From assembly GCA_012520575.1 (NCBI GenBank), contig JAAYOB010000002.1, forward strand, positions 15,269 to 79,268: 64,000 bases of DNA, read 5' to 3'. The notes under the pieces were generated by a model. It worked only from the letters and a program-made list of their open reading frames with translations. It was not told where the DNA came from and did no database searches. Origin of the DNA: Candidatus Stramentimicrobium fermentans (GTDB taxonomy: Bacteria > Atribacterota > Phoenicimicrobiia > Phoenicimicrobiales > Stramentimicrobiaceae). A program made the translations under genes and the position numbers. Shown here piece after piece: positions 26,693 to 35,899 of this stretch (positions are counted from its first letter, which is position 1; each line of letters begins with the position of its first letter).

Positions 26693-27524
26693 CAAACATA
26701 ATTCATTATCATATTAAAAACGGAAATTGCTGTTTCGGTCTGCTGTTTGATAAATTATTAATTAGATATAAAGAAAAGCTAATATCTAATTGTTGCCATA
26801 TTCTTTATATATTAAGGCAGAATAACAGAATCAGTTTAAGGTAAGATTTACGCTTAAAGGAAACAAAGAAGACTTATTTTTTATATACTGTCCGTAATTA
26901 ATGAGAAGCTTTACCGGCAGAAAAGTCCCTTCCTCCAGAATAATAAGAGATAAGGAGAAGTAAAAAACTATAGATTCTAATAAGATTTTATATTTGTGAA
27001 TAAGCTGTGGAAAAATACAAAAACACACTTTTGGTTGCACCTAGAGAAAATTAACAAAAAGATAGTTCGAAAATTATTTAGGAGAAATAGAGGAGAATTT
27101 TACGTTGAAAGGCATACTTCTACAGGCCTTTTTATGAAAATAACTAAAAAATAACCCGGAATTCTATTAGCCTAATATACATATATAAATATAATAATAA
27201 ATTGTGGAAAACCTGTGGAAAATGAAAATTGTTAATGTGGAAGACAGAAATTAGAATGTTATGGAAGATGGCGCCCCCCAATCCGGGTAAGGAATGTTTG
27301 AAAAGACCTTTGTATTTTGGATATTTTTTTGATAATATAAAATTGCTTTGTTTTGTTAAAGTATAAAAAGCATTGACTATTTTACCGGTTTCCAAAGTAT
27401 GGAGTAACTTTATGCAATAACTTATTGTTAGATTAGTATTTAATATTTTTATTTTCTACTGTATAATTGGAGAGAAGTTCGAAATTAACCCTTAATCTGC
27501 CGAGATGTTTTTATGAATTTAATA

Positions 27525-27540
27525 TGTTCCACGTGGAACA
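27525..27540. promoter_or_regulatory. parS: parS site just upstream of parA
   Basis: Identical 16-bp core TGTTCCACGTGGAACA, 28 bp before the parA ATG and without the extended symmetry of the first site. ParB bound here could also repress parAB. Confidence 0.85.
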
Positions 27541-27568
27541 ATTTTTTAAATAAGAGGACTGGTCGATA

Positions 27569-28330
27569 ATGGGTAAAATAATAGTAATCGGCAATCAAAA
27601 GGGCGGAGTGGGGAAGACCACTACCGCCATTAATTTGAGTGCTTTCTTAGCCCTGGAGGGAAAGAAGGTATTATTGGTTGATATTGATCCACAGGGCAAT
27701 GCCAGCAGTGGTATAGGAGTGGAACGTTCTAAAATTAAGAAGACTATCTACGATAGTTTGATTAATCAAGTTCCTATACAGGAAGTTCTGATTCCCAGCC
27801 AGATTAAAAATCTTGATGTTTTGCCATCCACACTGCAGTTAGCTGGTGCTGAAATTGAATTAGTAAATTATATTTCTCGAGAAAACCGTTTAAAACAACT
27901 TCTTCGAACCATTAGAGAGGATTACAATTATATTATTATTGACACCCCTCCTTCTCTAGGGCTTCTTACCTTAAACGCCCTGAATGCCGCCGATTCCGTT
28001 ATTATTCCGGTGCAATGTGAGTACTACGCTCTGGAAGGTATCGGGCAATTGCTCAATACCATAACGCTGGTAAAAGAAAATTTAAATCCTAATTTAGCCA
28101 TAGAGGGGATTTTGTTGACCATGTATGATGTTCGAAATAATCTCTCGAAAGAGGTAGCAGAAGAGATCGAAAAACATTTCCACGGCAGTGTTTTCCAGTC
28201 GGTTATTCCTCGTAATGTGCGTTTAAGTGAGGCGCCCAGCTATGGCCAGCCCATTGTTCTCTATGAGGCAAAGTCCCGGGGTGCGCAAGCCTATCACAAG
28301 TTAGCCGGGGAGGTAATAGCTAATGGCTAA
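27569..28330 (+). CDS. parA: Chromosome-partitioning ATPase ParA (Soj)
   Basis: A 253-residue Walker-type ATPase. The deviant Walker A is KGGVGKTT (residues 10-17), followed by VDIDPQGNA, then IIIDTPPSLG (Walker B) and PVQCEYYALEG. It lacks the N-terminal HTH of plasmid type Ia ParA, so it is the chromosomal Soj form. It moves origin regions with ParB-parS. It overlaps parB by 8 bases. Confidence 0.95.
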   Translation: MGKIIVIGNQKGGVGKTTTAINLSAFLALEGKKVLLVDIDPQGNASSGIGVERSKIKKTIYDSLINQVPIQEVLIPSQIKNLDVLPSTLQLAGAEIELVNYISRENRLKQLLRTIREDYNYIIIDTPPSLGLLTLNALNAADSVIIPVQCEYYALEGIGQLLNTITLVKENLNPNLAIEGILLTMYDVRNNLSKEVAEEIEKHFHGSVFQSVIPRNVRLSEAPSYGQPIVLYEAKSRGAQAYHKLAGEVIANG

Positions 28331-29165
28331 AAAGGGTTTAGGAAAAGGATTGGAATCGATAATACCAATCTCTAGTATACAGGATAGGTCCTACGTGATG
28401 GAGGTGGAGATTGAACAGCTAACCCCCAATTTATATCAACCACGACAGGCTTTTGATCAGGAAAAAATGAATGAACTAAAGGAGTCCATAAGAGCACATG
28501 GTATTATTCAGCCCATTATTGTTCGAGAATCAGCTCAAGGGTACGAAATAGTAGCCGGTGAAAGGAGATTGAGAGCTGCCCAAGAACTGGGCATGAAAAC
28601 CATACCGGTTATTATTCGCCAATTCAATAATCTCAAGACTTTAGAAGTAGCCTTAGTGGAGAACATACAAAGAGAAGACTTGAATCCAATTGAACAGGCG
28701 TTTGCCTTTAAAAGATTAGTAGAAGAATTTAAACTTACTCATCAAGAATTGGCTGCCATAACCGGGAAGAGCAGATCTTTTATTACCAATACTCTGCGCT
28801 TACTTAATTTAGATGAATGGGTCAGGGAAAAGATAGCTTCTGGTAAGATTACCTCCGGACATGGCAAGGTGCTGTTAGGCATAGAAGAAAAGCAGATTCA
28901 AAAGGAATTCGGACAAAAAATAATGGAACAGGAGTTATCCGTACGAGATTCGGAAAGATTAGTGGAGCGTTGGCTAAAAATAAAAGATAAAAAATTCTCT
29001 TACAATAAAAGCAAGATCCAATATTATCCTGAAATAGAGAAAAAGTTGAGAACCAAATTAGGAACCAGAGTAAATGTTAAATTTAGCGGGAAAAAAGGAA
29101 AGATTACTATTGAATTTTATAGCAGTGATGATTTGAACAGAATTTCCGGCTTTATTCTAAATTAA
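28323..29165 (+). CDS. parB: Chromosome-partitioning protein ParB (Spo0J)
   Basis: A 280-residue CTP-dependent DNA clamp. It has an N-terminal GKGLESIIP, the CTP-binding box with QPIIVRES and the catalytic GERRLRAAQELG, the NIQREDLNPIEQA segment, the HTH (LTHQELAAITGKSRSFITNTLRLL), and a C-terminal dimer domain. It binds the parS sites upstream of parA. The start overlaps the parA end, indicating coupled translation. Confidence 0.95.
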   Translation: MAKKGLGKGLESIIPISSIQDRSYVMEVEIEQLTPNLYQPRQAFDQEKMNELKESIRAHGIIQPIIVRESAQGYEIVAGERRLRAAQELGMKTIPVIIRQFNNLKTLEVALVENIQREDLNPIEQAFAFKRLVEEFKLTHQELAAITGKSRSFITNTLRLLNLDEWVREKIASGKITSGHGKVLLGIEEKQIQKEFGQKIMEQELSVRDSERLVERWLKIKDKKFSYNKSKIQYYPEIEKKLRTKLGTRVNVKFSGKKGKITIEFYSSDDLNRISGFILN

Positions 29166-29197
29166 TTTTAAGAGGTTATAGAGGCATTGTTTTTTAT

Positions 29198-29746
29198 ATG
29201 AAAGAAAAAGTCTTTAACAGTATAGTGTTTGTTTTTTTTATTGTTATATTGTTGACAGTATCTTTGAAATGTTTTTTAATATCTTTCCATATTATTGAGA
29301 GAGAGCATTTAATTAATCTCATTGTAGAGAATCTAAATCTGATTTACAGCGATGTGATTTATAAGACAATGCTGGCTTTAGTCGGATTAGTCTTTTTCTT
29401 ACTGGCCCTTGGTCTTATATTGGTCAAACAGAGGATGGTGCAGCGGCAGCTCCATGTTAAAGTTATTACTGATTTTGGTGAGATAAAGGTTTCTCTTTTC
29501 TCTTTAGAGCAGGTTATTCTAAATATACTTAAAGAAGTGGGCGGGGTAAAGAGAATAAAACCGGAGATTCAAATACAGAAAGGCGGAGATATTAAAACAG
29601 TTTTAGAACTGGTTGTTGCTAAAGATAGTAATATACCGGATGTTGCAACCACCATTCAGCGTAAATTAAAAGAAGAACTGCCTAAAATCAGCGGAGCTGT
29701 TTTAAGGGAAGTAAAAATTAACGTTAACAAGATTGACTTTGAGTAA
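29198..29746 (+). CDS. amaP: AmaP-like membrane anchor of the Asp23 protein
   Basis: A 182-residue protein with two N-terminal membrane helices (about residues 8-30 and 58-80), then a soluble C-terminal domain carrying Asp23-like elements (VTTDFGEIKVSLFSLEQVILNIL is the order of the region). In Firmicutes AmaP anchors Asp23 at the membrane. The Asp23-family gene follows after 36 bp, supporting the pairing. The cell-envelope role is inferred from staphylococcal work. Confidence 0.75.
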   Translation: MKEKVFNSIVFVFFIVILLTVSLKCFLISFHIIEREHLINLIVENLNLIYSDVIYKTMLALVGLVFFLLALGLILVKQRMVQRQLHVKVITDFGEIKVSLFSLEQVILNILKEVGGVKRIKPEIQIQKGGDIKTVLELVVAKDSNIPDVATTIQRKLKEELPKISGAVLREVKINVNKIDFE

Positions 29747-29782
29747 TATAAAATAAATCCAAAATTAAGGGGGTATTAATTT

Positions 29783-30271
29783 ATGGATATTCTGGAAAAT
29801 AAGAATATAGAAAAAAAATCGGCAGAAGAAGAGAAGAATTTAGAATTGGGGAAAATCTCTGTTTCTAAAGATGTTGTTGCTATTATCGTAGCAATGGAGG
29901 CAATTAAAGTAAAAGGTGTAGTGGGCTTAACAGGCGGCAGAAAAGGTCTTGCCGCACCGATTTTAGATAAGAACAATTTGAACAAAGGTATTGATGTGGT
30001 GATGGCCCAGAATCAGAAAGAAGTTGCCTTAACTGTATCATTGGTAGCAGACTATAGTGTTGGTATCTATCAGACTGCCCGGGAAGTACAGAAAAATATT
30101 AAAAAAGCTGTAGAGACCATGGCCGGCTTAATAGTCTCTAAGGTAGATATAAATGTTCTCGATGTTAAATTTAAAGAAGACTTAGAAAAGGAGAAAAAAG
30201 AGGAAGATACTAAAAAAGAGAAGCCTGTTGAGGTAAAAGAAAAAACTCCTGCTAAAAAGGATGATAAATAA
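29783..30271 (+). CDS. Asp23/Gls24-family envelope stress protein
   Basis: A 162-residue Asp23 (DUF322) protein. The core is GKISVSKDVVAIIVAMEAIKVKGVVGLTGG, VALTVSLVADYSVGIYQTAREVQKNIKKAVETM and SKVDINVLDVKF. The C-terminal ~35 residues are almost only Lys, Glu, Asp, Pro and Val (KEEDTKKEKPVEVKEK), an unusual charged tail. It pairs with the AmaP-like gene upstream. Confidence 0.88.
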   Translation: MDILENKNIEKKSAEEEKNLELGKISVSKDVVAIIVAMEAIKVKGVVGLTGGRKGLAAPILDKNNLNKGIDVVMAQNQKEVALTVSLVADYSVGIYQTAREVQKNIKKAVETMAGLIVSKVDINVLDVKFKEDLEKEKKEEDTKKEKPVEVKEKTPAKKDDK

Positions 30272-30300
30272 GTATAAAATTAAACCCGGAATATAAATTT

Positions 30301-30353
30301 TGAAAAATATTTCTCTAAAATTTTCAAATTCTAGGGAAATATTTTTCATTTTT
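30301..30353 (+). terminator. Intrinsic terminator after the Asp23 gene
   Basis: A 17-bp stem (TGAAAAATATTTCTCTA at 30301-30317 with 30332-30348, one G-U pair), then TTTTT. It separates parAB-amaP-asp23 from the DUF401 gene. Confidence 0.7.
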
Positions 30354-30376
30354 AATACCGGCAGAAGGAGAGCGTC

Positions 30377-31597
30377 TTGACTGAAAGTATCAAATTATTT
30401 TCTGTAACAATACTTATAGTCTTTTTGTTGAGAATGAGGTGTGATTTAGGTCTAACCATGTTTCTGGCTTCACTCTCCTTAAGTATTCTATTTAAGATTG
30501 GCTTTAAATCACTATTTTACAATGCTTATCTCACCATCATTGACCCCATCACCCTGCTCTTGGTTGGGGCAGTAGTATTTGTCTATATCTTGAGCGGGAT
30601 TTTAAAAAGAACAAAGAACATGGAAGGTATTGTGGGGTCCTTGCAATATCTAATTGCCGACCATCGGCTGATACTATTTTTAATTGCCTCTTTTTTAGGT
30701 TTAATTCCTATGGTATCAGGTGCCATGTTTTCCGCACCTTTAGTAAAGGAGATTGGAGAGAAGAGCCGGGTAAAGTCTGAAGATATGATGCTGTCCAATT
30801 ATTGGTTTCGACACGTCTGGGAATTTATCTGGCCCCTGATTCCCGGGGTGGCATTATATGCTTCTATGCTCGGGATTAGCTTATCAGAAATGATGGTCAG
30901 ACAATTCCCCTTAACTATTATAGCCTTAGGCATTGGATTTTTCTGGATGTTTCTTAGTATAGAAAAAAGAAATAATCATAATAAGAATCTAAATGATTAT
31001 AAATCACATCTATTAACATTTTTACAGGGTGTTTGGCCTATACTATTGGTGCTCTCTTTAGTGCTTTTTTTAAGAGTTCACCTTCTTACCGCTTTAAGTG
31101 TAAGTGCCATCCTTTTGATTATAGTGCATAAACTATCTCTGAAAACGCTGCTGGAGATTATTAAATACGATATTCCCCTTAAGGTCGTTACCATGATTTT
31201 CGGAATTATGCTCTTCAAACAAATCTTAAATGCCACTAATTCCTTAGGCTCCGTTTCTCAATTTCTTTCTGATATGGGCATTAATATATGGGCTATCTTG
31301 TTTGTGATTCCTTTTTTATTAGGGCTATTAACAGGTATTACCGCTGGTTTCGTGGGGGTGAGTTTTCCCATTGTGCTGCCATTGATAACGAAGAATGGTT
31401 CCCCGAATATATCTATGGCTATGTTTGCTTACTTGGCCGGCCTTTCGGGTATGATGCTATCGCCAATGCATCTCTGTCTTGCTTTAACCGCAGAGTATTT
31501 TAAGGTTGATCTGTCAAAATTATATAAAAAATTATTTTTAAATGTATTTGCCTTAATAATTTTCGGTTCTATCTATATCATCCTATTTGTCCGATGA
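30377..31597 (+). CDS. DUF401-family multi-spanning membrane protein
   Basis: A 406-residue protein with about eleven hydrophobic helices. It resembles DUF401 permease-like proteins, with characteristic LIPMVSGAMFSAPLVKEIG and FVGVSFPIVLPLI...LAGLSGMMLSPMHLCLALT, which look like the two discontinuous helices of anion-transporter-type permeases. The start is TTG at 30377, preceded by AAGGAGA. Substrate unknown. It is separated from the Asp23 gene by a terminator, so it is probably independently expressed. Confidence 0.75.
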   Translation: MTESIKLFSVTILIVFLLRMRCDLGLTMFLASLSLSILFKIGFKSLFYNAYLTIIDPITLLLVGAVVFVYILSGILKRTKNMEGIVGSLQYLIADHRLILFLIASFLGLIPMVSGAMFSAPLVKEIGEKSRVKSEDMMLSNYWFRHVWEFIWPLIPGVALYASMLGISLSEMMVRQFPLTIIALGIGFFWMFLSIEKRNNHNKNLNDYKSHLLTFLQGVWPILLVLSLVLFLRVHLLTALSVSAILLIIVHKLSLKTLLEIIKYDIPLKVVTMIFGIMLFKQILNATNSLGSVSQFLSDMGINIWAILFVIPFLLGLLTGITAGFVGVSFPIVLPLITKNGSPNISMAMFAYLAGLSGMMLSPMHLCLALTAEYFKVDLSKLYKKLFLNVFALIIFGSIYIILFVR

Positions 31598-31757
31598 CTG
31601 TTAATATTGAATATTTCTGTTCAGTCGGCAATTATCAATTAGGAAAGAATGTTAAATACTGTAAATAATCAAAAATAATAAAATTAAGAGCGATTTATAG
31701 ATAATAAATGTTTTTATGAAAATTCTCAGATTTTTATATTGATAAGGAGTAGAAGTA

Positions 31758-32810
31758 ATGTCTGATATGATTTTTAAATGTGATAATTTAATAAGTTTTT
31801 CTCAAGAAATCCTTAAAAAACTAGGCTTGAATGAAAATGATGCAAAAACCGTAAGTAAAATATTAATAGAAGCAGATTTGAGAGGTATTTCTTCACATGG
31901 AATTGCCAGATTACCGATATATGCGAAAAGGATTGAATACGGCCTAATTAATCCAAAGCCCGCAATTAAAGTATTAGAAGAAAACCAAACCTCGGCATTG
32001 TTAGATGCCGATAATGGTATGGGACATATTGCCTCATACCAGGCAATGGAATTATGCATAAAAAAAGCTAAAATATCCGGTACGGCATCGGTTGCAGTAA
32101 AAAATTCGAATCATTTTGGGATTAATGCTTATTATACAATGATGGCAACAAAGGCAAATCTAATCGGGATGGCATTTACGAATACCTCTCCTTTAATGGC
32201 ACCTTTTGGCGGAAGAGAAAGACTTTTGGGTTCAAATCCTTTAAGTATAGCTATTCCCGCAGGTAATGAGCCGGACGTTGTTATCGATATGGCAACAAGC
32301 GTGGCGGCAAGGGGAAAGCTTGAGGTAGCGGAAAGGAAGGGGGAAAGCATTCCTAAGGACTGGGCAATAGATGAAAAAGGCGAAGCAACAATTGATCCCA
32401 GAAAGGGATTAGCCGGAGCATTATTGCCTTTTGGGGGGCCAAAAGGATATGGTCTGGCAATTTTTGTTGATATTGTTTCTGGCATTATTACGGGATCGAA
32501 TTTTGGCCCAAATTGTGGTTCTTTGTTCGAAGACCTTGATCGTCCTCAAAACATTGGACACTTTTTTTTAGCAATAAATATAGAAAATTTTATTGAAATA
32601 AAAGAATTTAAGAAAAAAATGGACATTATGATACAAAATATTAAGACTTCTAAAAAGGCAGTAGGTTTTCAAAGAATTTACATGCCAGGGGAGATTGAAT
32701 ACGATAAACATATTGAACTTTTAAAAAATGGCATCAAATTGAGCGAAAATACAATAGAGCAACTCAATAAATTAGCTCAAAATCTTGGAGTACCAAATCG
32801 TTTATCTTGA
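31758..32810 (+). CDS. Ldh-family (MDH/LDH type 2) NAD(P)-dependent oxidoreductase
   Basis: A 350-residue 2-hydroxyacid dehydrogenase of the type-2 malate/L-lactate dehydrogenase family, which includes sulfolactate, ureidoglycolate and diketogulonate reductases. The motifs RGISSHGIARLPIY (catalytic His), VKNSNHFGINAYY, GGRERLLGSNPLSIAIP and PFGGPKGYGLAIFVDI are all intact. The exact substrate cannot be told. AAGGAG precedes the ATG. It stands ~160 bp after the DUF401 gene and ~415 bp before the next gene. Confidence 0.88.
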   Translation: MSDMIFKCDNLISFSQEILKKLGLNENDAKTVSKILIEADLRGISSHGIARLPIYAKRIEYGLINPKPAIKVLEENQTSALLDADNGMGHIASYQAMELCIKKAKISGTASVAVKNSNHFGINAYYTMMATKANLIGMAFTNTSPLMAPFGGRERLLGSNPLSIAIPAGNEPDVVIDMATSVAARGKLEVAERKGESIPKDWAIDEKGEATIDPRKGLAGALLPFGGPKGYGLAIFVDIVSGIITGSNFGPNCGSLFEDLDRPQNIGHFFLAINIENFIEIKEFKKKMDIMIQNIKTSKKAVGFQRIYMPGEIEYDKHIELLKNGIKLSENTIEQLNKLAQNLGVPNRLS

Positions 32811-33224
32811 TATATAGTTCTTTTATATTAATTAATGAGCAAGATCTCATTAGTGTCGCTCAGACTGTGTTATGATAACATCTGTTTATCCATGATCGGG
32901 AGTTAAGTCAAAAAAATAAATGATAATAGGGATTAAATAATTACAGACTAACCTCCGCCCATTAATAATGTATTCTTGATTAACACCGGTAAATTATAAG
33001 GGCTAGATTGAAACAGGTGCCAAAATAAAGTAGATTTTTACTATAAATTAAGTAAAATAAGGATATCTCGTGCGTGCGTATTTTAAACTATTTCTTTTCT
33101 AACCGGCAAGGCAGGGGTTACCTGAAATCATTATAATCTGGTAAGAGAAAAAAGTACCTACAAAAATTTGGTACATACACATACTTATATATTCTATAAA
33201 TATATTTTGGAAAGGAGAGGAATT
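32811..33224. other. Intergenic region with a weak hairpin
   Basis: No gene seen. A 7-bp inverted repeat (TAATGAG ... CTCATTA, 32833-32852) lies just after the dehydrogenase stop and could be a weak terminator. The frame upstream of the next gene opens at 33168, but the protein starts at 33225. Confidence 0.4.
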
Positions 33225-34115
33225 ATGTCTAAACCGAAGATTGGTTTTATTGGAATTGGCATCATGGGTTTTCCTATGGCTTGCAATCTGCTCAAGGCAG
33301 ATTATCCCCTTATTGCTTATAATACCAGTGAACCATCCTTAAACAAGGTAGTTAAAGAGGGTGCTGAAAGAGGAAAGTCCTGTGCCCAGGTGGCAAATAG
33401 CTGTGATATTATCATTACCATGCTGCCCAATTCTCCTGATGTTCAGAGAGCTGTACTGGGTGAGGGGGGAATTTTAGAGGGAGCCAGTAAGGGCCAAATC
33501 TATATAGATATGAGCTCCATTGCCCCTTTAGTTTCCCGATCCGTCGCCCGGGAATTGGCTAAGAAGAGCATAGATATGCTGGATGCCCCGGTTAGCGGTG
33601 GACAGGAAAAAGCCCAATCAGGAACTTTGGCTATCATGGTGGGAGGGAAAGAAGAGATTTTCAATTATTGTAAACCCGTGTTAGAGGTCTTAGGGAAACC
33701 GGTTTTAGTAGGAGATATAGGTGCCGGGCAGACGGCGAAATTAGTTAATCAGGCCATCGTAGCTGTTAATATTGCCATAGTTGCCGAAGCCTTTCTGTTG
33801 GGCAAAAAAGCGGGAGTTGACCCGGAAAAAATCTTTAATGCCATCAAGGGCGGGTTAGCCGGTAGTCAATGCCTTACCGACAAACTACCCCGCATGTTTA
33901 ACGGAAATTTTGACCCCGGTTTCCGCTTGAGACTACATGCCAAAGACCTGAATAATGTTTTACAGACCAGTCAGGAGCTGCATAATGCCATGCCCTTAAC
34001 TGCCCAGGTTATGGAGATGGTGCAGTCCTTGCTTGCTGAAGGTTACGACGAGTTAGACCATGCCGGACTGGCATTATTCTATGAGAATATGAATAAAATT
34101 TCCCTAAAAAAATAA
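33225..34115 (+). CDS. garR: Tartronate-semialdehyde reductase-like beta-hydroxyacid dehydrogenase
   Basis: A 296-residue NAD(P)-dependent dehydrogenase of the 6-phosphogluconate/3-hydroxyisobutyrate superfamily. The nucleotide motif is GFIGIGIMGFPMACNLL, the substrate motif is DAPVSGGQEKAQSGTLAIMVGG, and the catalytic lysine lies in GQTAKLVNQ. These fit 2-hydroxy-3-oxopropionate reductase (GarR/GlxR). The frame opens 19 codons earlier, but the ATG at 33225 has AAAGGAGAGG just upstream. A hairpin covers its stop codon, and an FNR-type gene follows after 25 bp. Confidence 0.85.
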   Translation: MSKPKIGFIGIGIMGFPMACNLLKADYPLIAYNTSEPSLNKVVKEGAERGKSCAQVANSCDIIITMLPNSPDVQRAVLGEGGILEGASKGQIYIDMSSIAPLVSRSVARELAKKSIDMLDAPVSGGQEKAQSGTLAIMVGGKEEIFNYCKPVLEVLGKPVLVGDIGAGQTAKLVNQAIVAVNIAIVAEAFLLGKKAGVDPEKIFNAIKGGLAGSQCLTDKLPRMFNGNFDPGFRLRLHAKDLNNVLQTSQELHNAMPLTAQVMEMVQSLLAEGYDELDHAGLALFYENMNKISLKK

Positions 34116-34126
34116 TTTAGGGAAAT
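34098..34126. repeat. Hairpin across the stop codon of the GarR-like gene
   Basis: Perfect 11-bp arms ATTTCCCTAAA (34098-34108) and TTTAGGGAAAT (34116-34126) with a 7-base loop that includes the TAA stop. No T-tract follows, and the next gene's AAGGAG begins 3 bases later, so it more likely tunes expression of the downstream gene than ends the transcript. Confidence 0.6.
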
Positions 34127-34140
34127 AGAAGGAGTTAGAC

Positions 34141-34827
34141 ATGAAGGTAGTTCTGGAAGAAAAACGAAAAGAAAATGAAGGCGTATATAGTCTTGTTTTT
34201 CAGACTGAAGAACCGGTCTCCTGGCAAGCCGGCCAGTATATGGTTTTAAATATTCCTCATGCTAATCCTGATGATAGAGGAGAAACTCGCCATTTTACCA
34301 TCTCATCAGCACCTTTTCAAAAAAAACCCATGATTACCACCCATTATCTAGCGGAAGAAGGCAGCTCTTTTAAAAGGGCCCTCTTTGCCAAAAAGCAGGG
34401 AGATACGGTGGAAGTCCTGAGAATTGATGGAGAATTTACTTTAAATAAGGAATATAAAAAGTTAGCTTTTATTGCAGGCGGCATCGGAATAACTCCTTAC
34501 CACGCCATGCTCTTAGAATTAGCAAAAGAAAAAGATGATAGGGATGTAATATTGATTTATAGCAACAAAGATAAAAATCATATTGCTTTTAAAGACACCT
34601 TAGAACGCTTAGAAAAAGAGTATAACAGCTTAAAATTAGTAAATATTTTTTCACCCCGGAGAGCCGATACTAACTTAATCAAAGAAGTAGTTCCGGACAT
34701 GGTTGAGCGGGCTTTCTATCTCTCCGGTCCCATAAGATTGGTTAAAGCGGTAGAGGAAGTATTACAGCAGCTCAATATCAGCAGAGACCATATAAGGAAA
34801 GATTATTTTCCACGTGTTGATGAGTAA
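34141..34827 (+). CDS. Ferredoxin-NADP+ reductase-type flavoprotein
   Basis: A 228-residue FAD/NAD(P)-binding module without an iron-sulfur domain. The FAD motif is RHFTISSAP, the nicotinamide motif is GGIGITPYHAMLLEL, and the C-terminal YLSGPIRLV matches the NAD-binding end of FNR-type reductases. It would pass electrons between NAD(P)H and an unknown partner such as ferredoxin or a dehydrogenase. AAGGAG lies 6 bases before ATG. It probably shares a transcript with the GarR-like gene. Confidence 0.85.
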   Translation: MKVVLEEKRKENEGVYSLVFQTEEPVSWQAGQYMVLNIPHANPDDRGETRHFTISSAPFQKKPMITTHYLAEEGSSFKRALFAKKQGDTVEVLRIDGEFTLNKEYKKLAFIAGGIGITPYHAMLLELAKEKDDRDVILIYSNKDKNHIAFKDTLERLEKEYNSLKLVNIFSPRRADTNLIKEVVPDMVERAFYLSGPIRLVKAVEEVLQQLNISRDHIRKDYFPRVDE

Positions 34828-34926
34828 TTTTTAAACAGTTATAGAATAAATTTTTAAAATTAAAACATTTGTCCATATATAGCATGCGGGCGTAATGATT
34901 ATTATGTTGATAAGGAAAGTAAGCAG

Positions 34927-35898
34927 TTGGCTATAGAATATTCTGAAAAAGAGAGAGAAGGCATAATTGTTATCGGTGGTGCCAATATAGATGTAAAGGG
35001 TAAACCAAAAAATTTCCTGCAATGGATGACCTCCAACCCAGGCAGTATTCAAGTCAGCCATGGCGGAGTGGGAAGAAACATTGCCCATTATTTAGGACTG
35101 CTTAATATCCCTGTTACCTTTTTAAGTGCTGTTGGTGATGATGAAGCGGGCAGAGAGATATTGGAGAAGCTGAGACATGCGCAGGTACAGACCGGTGAGA
35201 TTATTCAGTCTAAAAAGGACCCGACCGGAAAATATATAGCTGTTCTCAATGAAAAAGGAGATATGGAGGTCGGGATAAGTGATACGGAAATTATGAAAAG
35301 GGTTACCCCTCGCTATCTTATTGCCAAAGCAGGGATTATCAGGAAAAACCGCATGGTGATTATCGATGCCAATCTCACTACCCGTGCCCTAAACCATATT
35401 GCCTCTTTCTGCAGTAGTGAAAATATTCCCATACTTGTTGATCCGGTATCTGTAGAAAAAAGCAGAAAACTATTAGGAATCCTGCCTAAAATTGATTTTT
35501 TAACTCCCAATATGGGAGAACTTAGTTCTCTTTCCGGTACTATAATTAAAGAGATAGGTGATAGCAAAAGAGCAATAGAGCGACTTATGAAAAAAGGAGT
35601 TAATCATATTATCTTAACCGGAGGCACACAGGGGGCTTACCTCTATTCTAAGGAAGTCCCGGAGGGAAAGTTTATCAGAACCAGGAGAAGAAAAATGGTA
35701 GATAGTACCGGAGCGGGGGATGCCCTGTTGGCCGGTTTTGCTTATGGCTTGTATCATAATTATGAACTTAGTCAAGCGGTTCAGGCGGGTCTTATTATGT
35801 CGGCTTTAACGGTTACTTCTTCCCAGACGGTATACTCGAAATTAAATGAGATGATGCTAAAGAAAGAGTTTTCCAGAACATTTAGCAGGAGCTTATAA
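34927..35898 (+). CDS. psuK: Pseudouridine kinase (PfkB family)
   Basis: A 323-residue PfkB-type sugar kinase. The N-terminal motif is VIGGANIDVKGKP, GGVGRNIAHYLGLL is signature 1, and DSTGAGDALLAGFAYGL is signature 2 with the catalytic aspartate. It would phosphorylate pseudouridine to pseudouridine 5'-phosphate. The assignment rests mainly on the adjacent psuG, which starts 2 bases after its stop. Start is TTG at 34927 with an AAGGAAA upstream. Confidence 0.85.
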   Translation: MAIEYSEKEREGIIVIGGANIDVKGKPKNFLQWMTSNPGSIQVSHGGVGRNIAHYLGLLNIPVTFLSAVGDDEAGREILEKLRHAQVQTGEIIQSKKDPTGKYIAVLNEKGDMEVGISDTEIMKRVTPRYLIAKAGIIRKNRMVIIDANLTTRALNHIASFCSSENIPILVDPVSVEKSRKLLGILPKIDFLTPNMGELSSLSGTIIKEIGDSKRAIERLMKKGVNHIILTGGTQGAYLYSKEVPEGKFIRTRRRKMVDSTGAGDALLAGFAYGLYHNYELSQAVQAGLIMSALTVTSSQTVYSKLNEMMLKKEFSRTFSRSL

Positions 35899-35899
35899 T

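Larger units (their letters stand above)
26417..27568. other. 1.15-kb intergenic region with parS and DnaA-box-like sites
   Basis: No believable gene. It holds two parS sites (26670-26685 and 27525-27540, listed separately) and three copies of TGTGGAAAA, a one-mismatch DnaA box, at 27006-27014, 27203-27211 and 27214-27222, the last two arranged in tandem. A TATAAT at 27462-27467 could belong to a parA promoter. rsmG/mnmG, often found here, are absent. Confidence 0.6.

Noticed and set aside
26831-27395. Two small minus-strand genes upstream of parA
   Set aside because: No ribosome sites, and the sequences run through the DnaA-box-like repeats.
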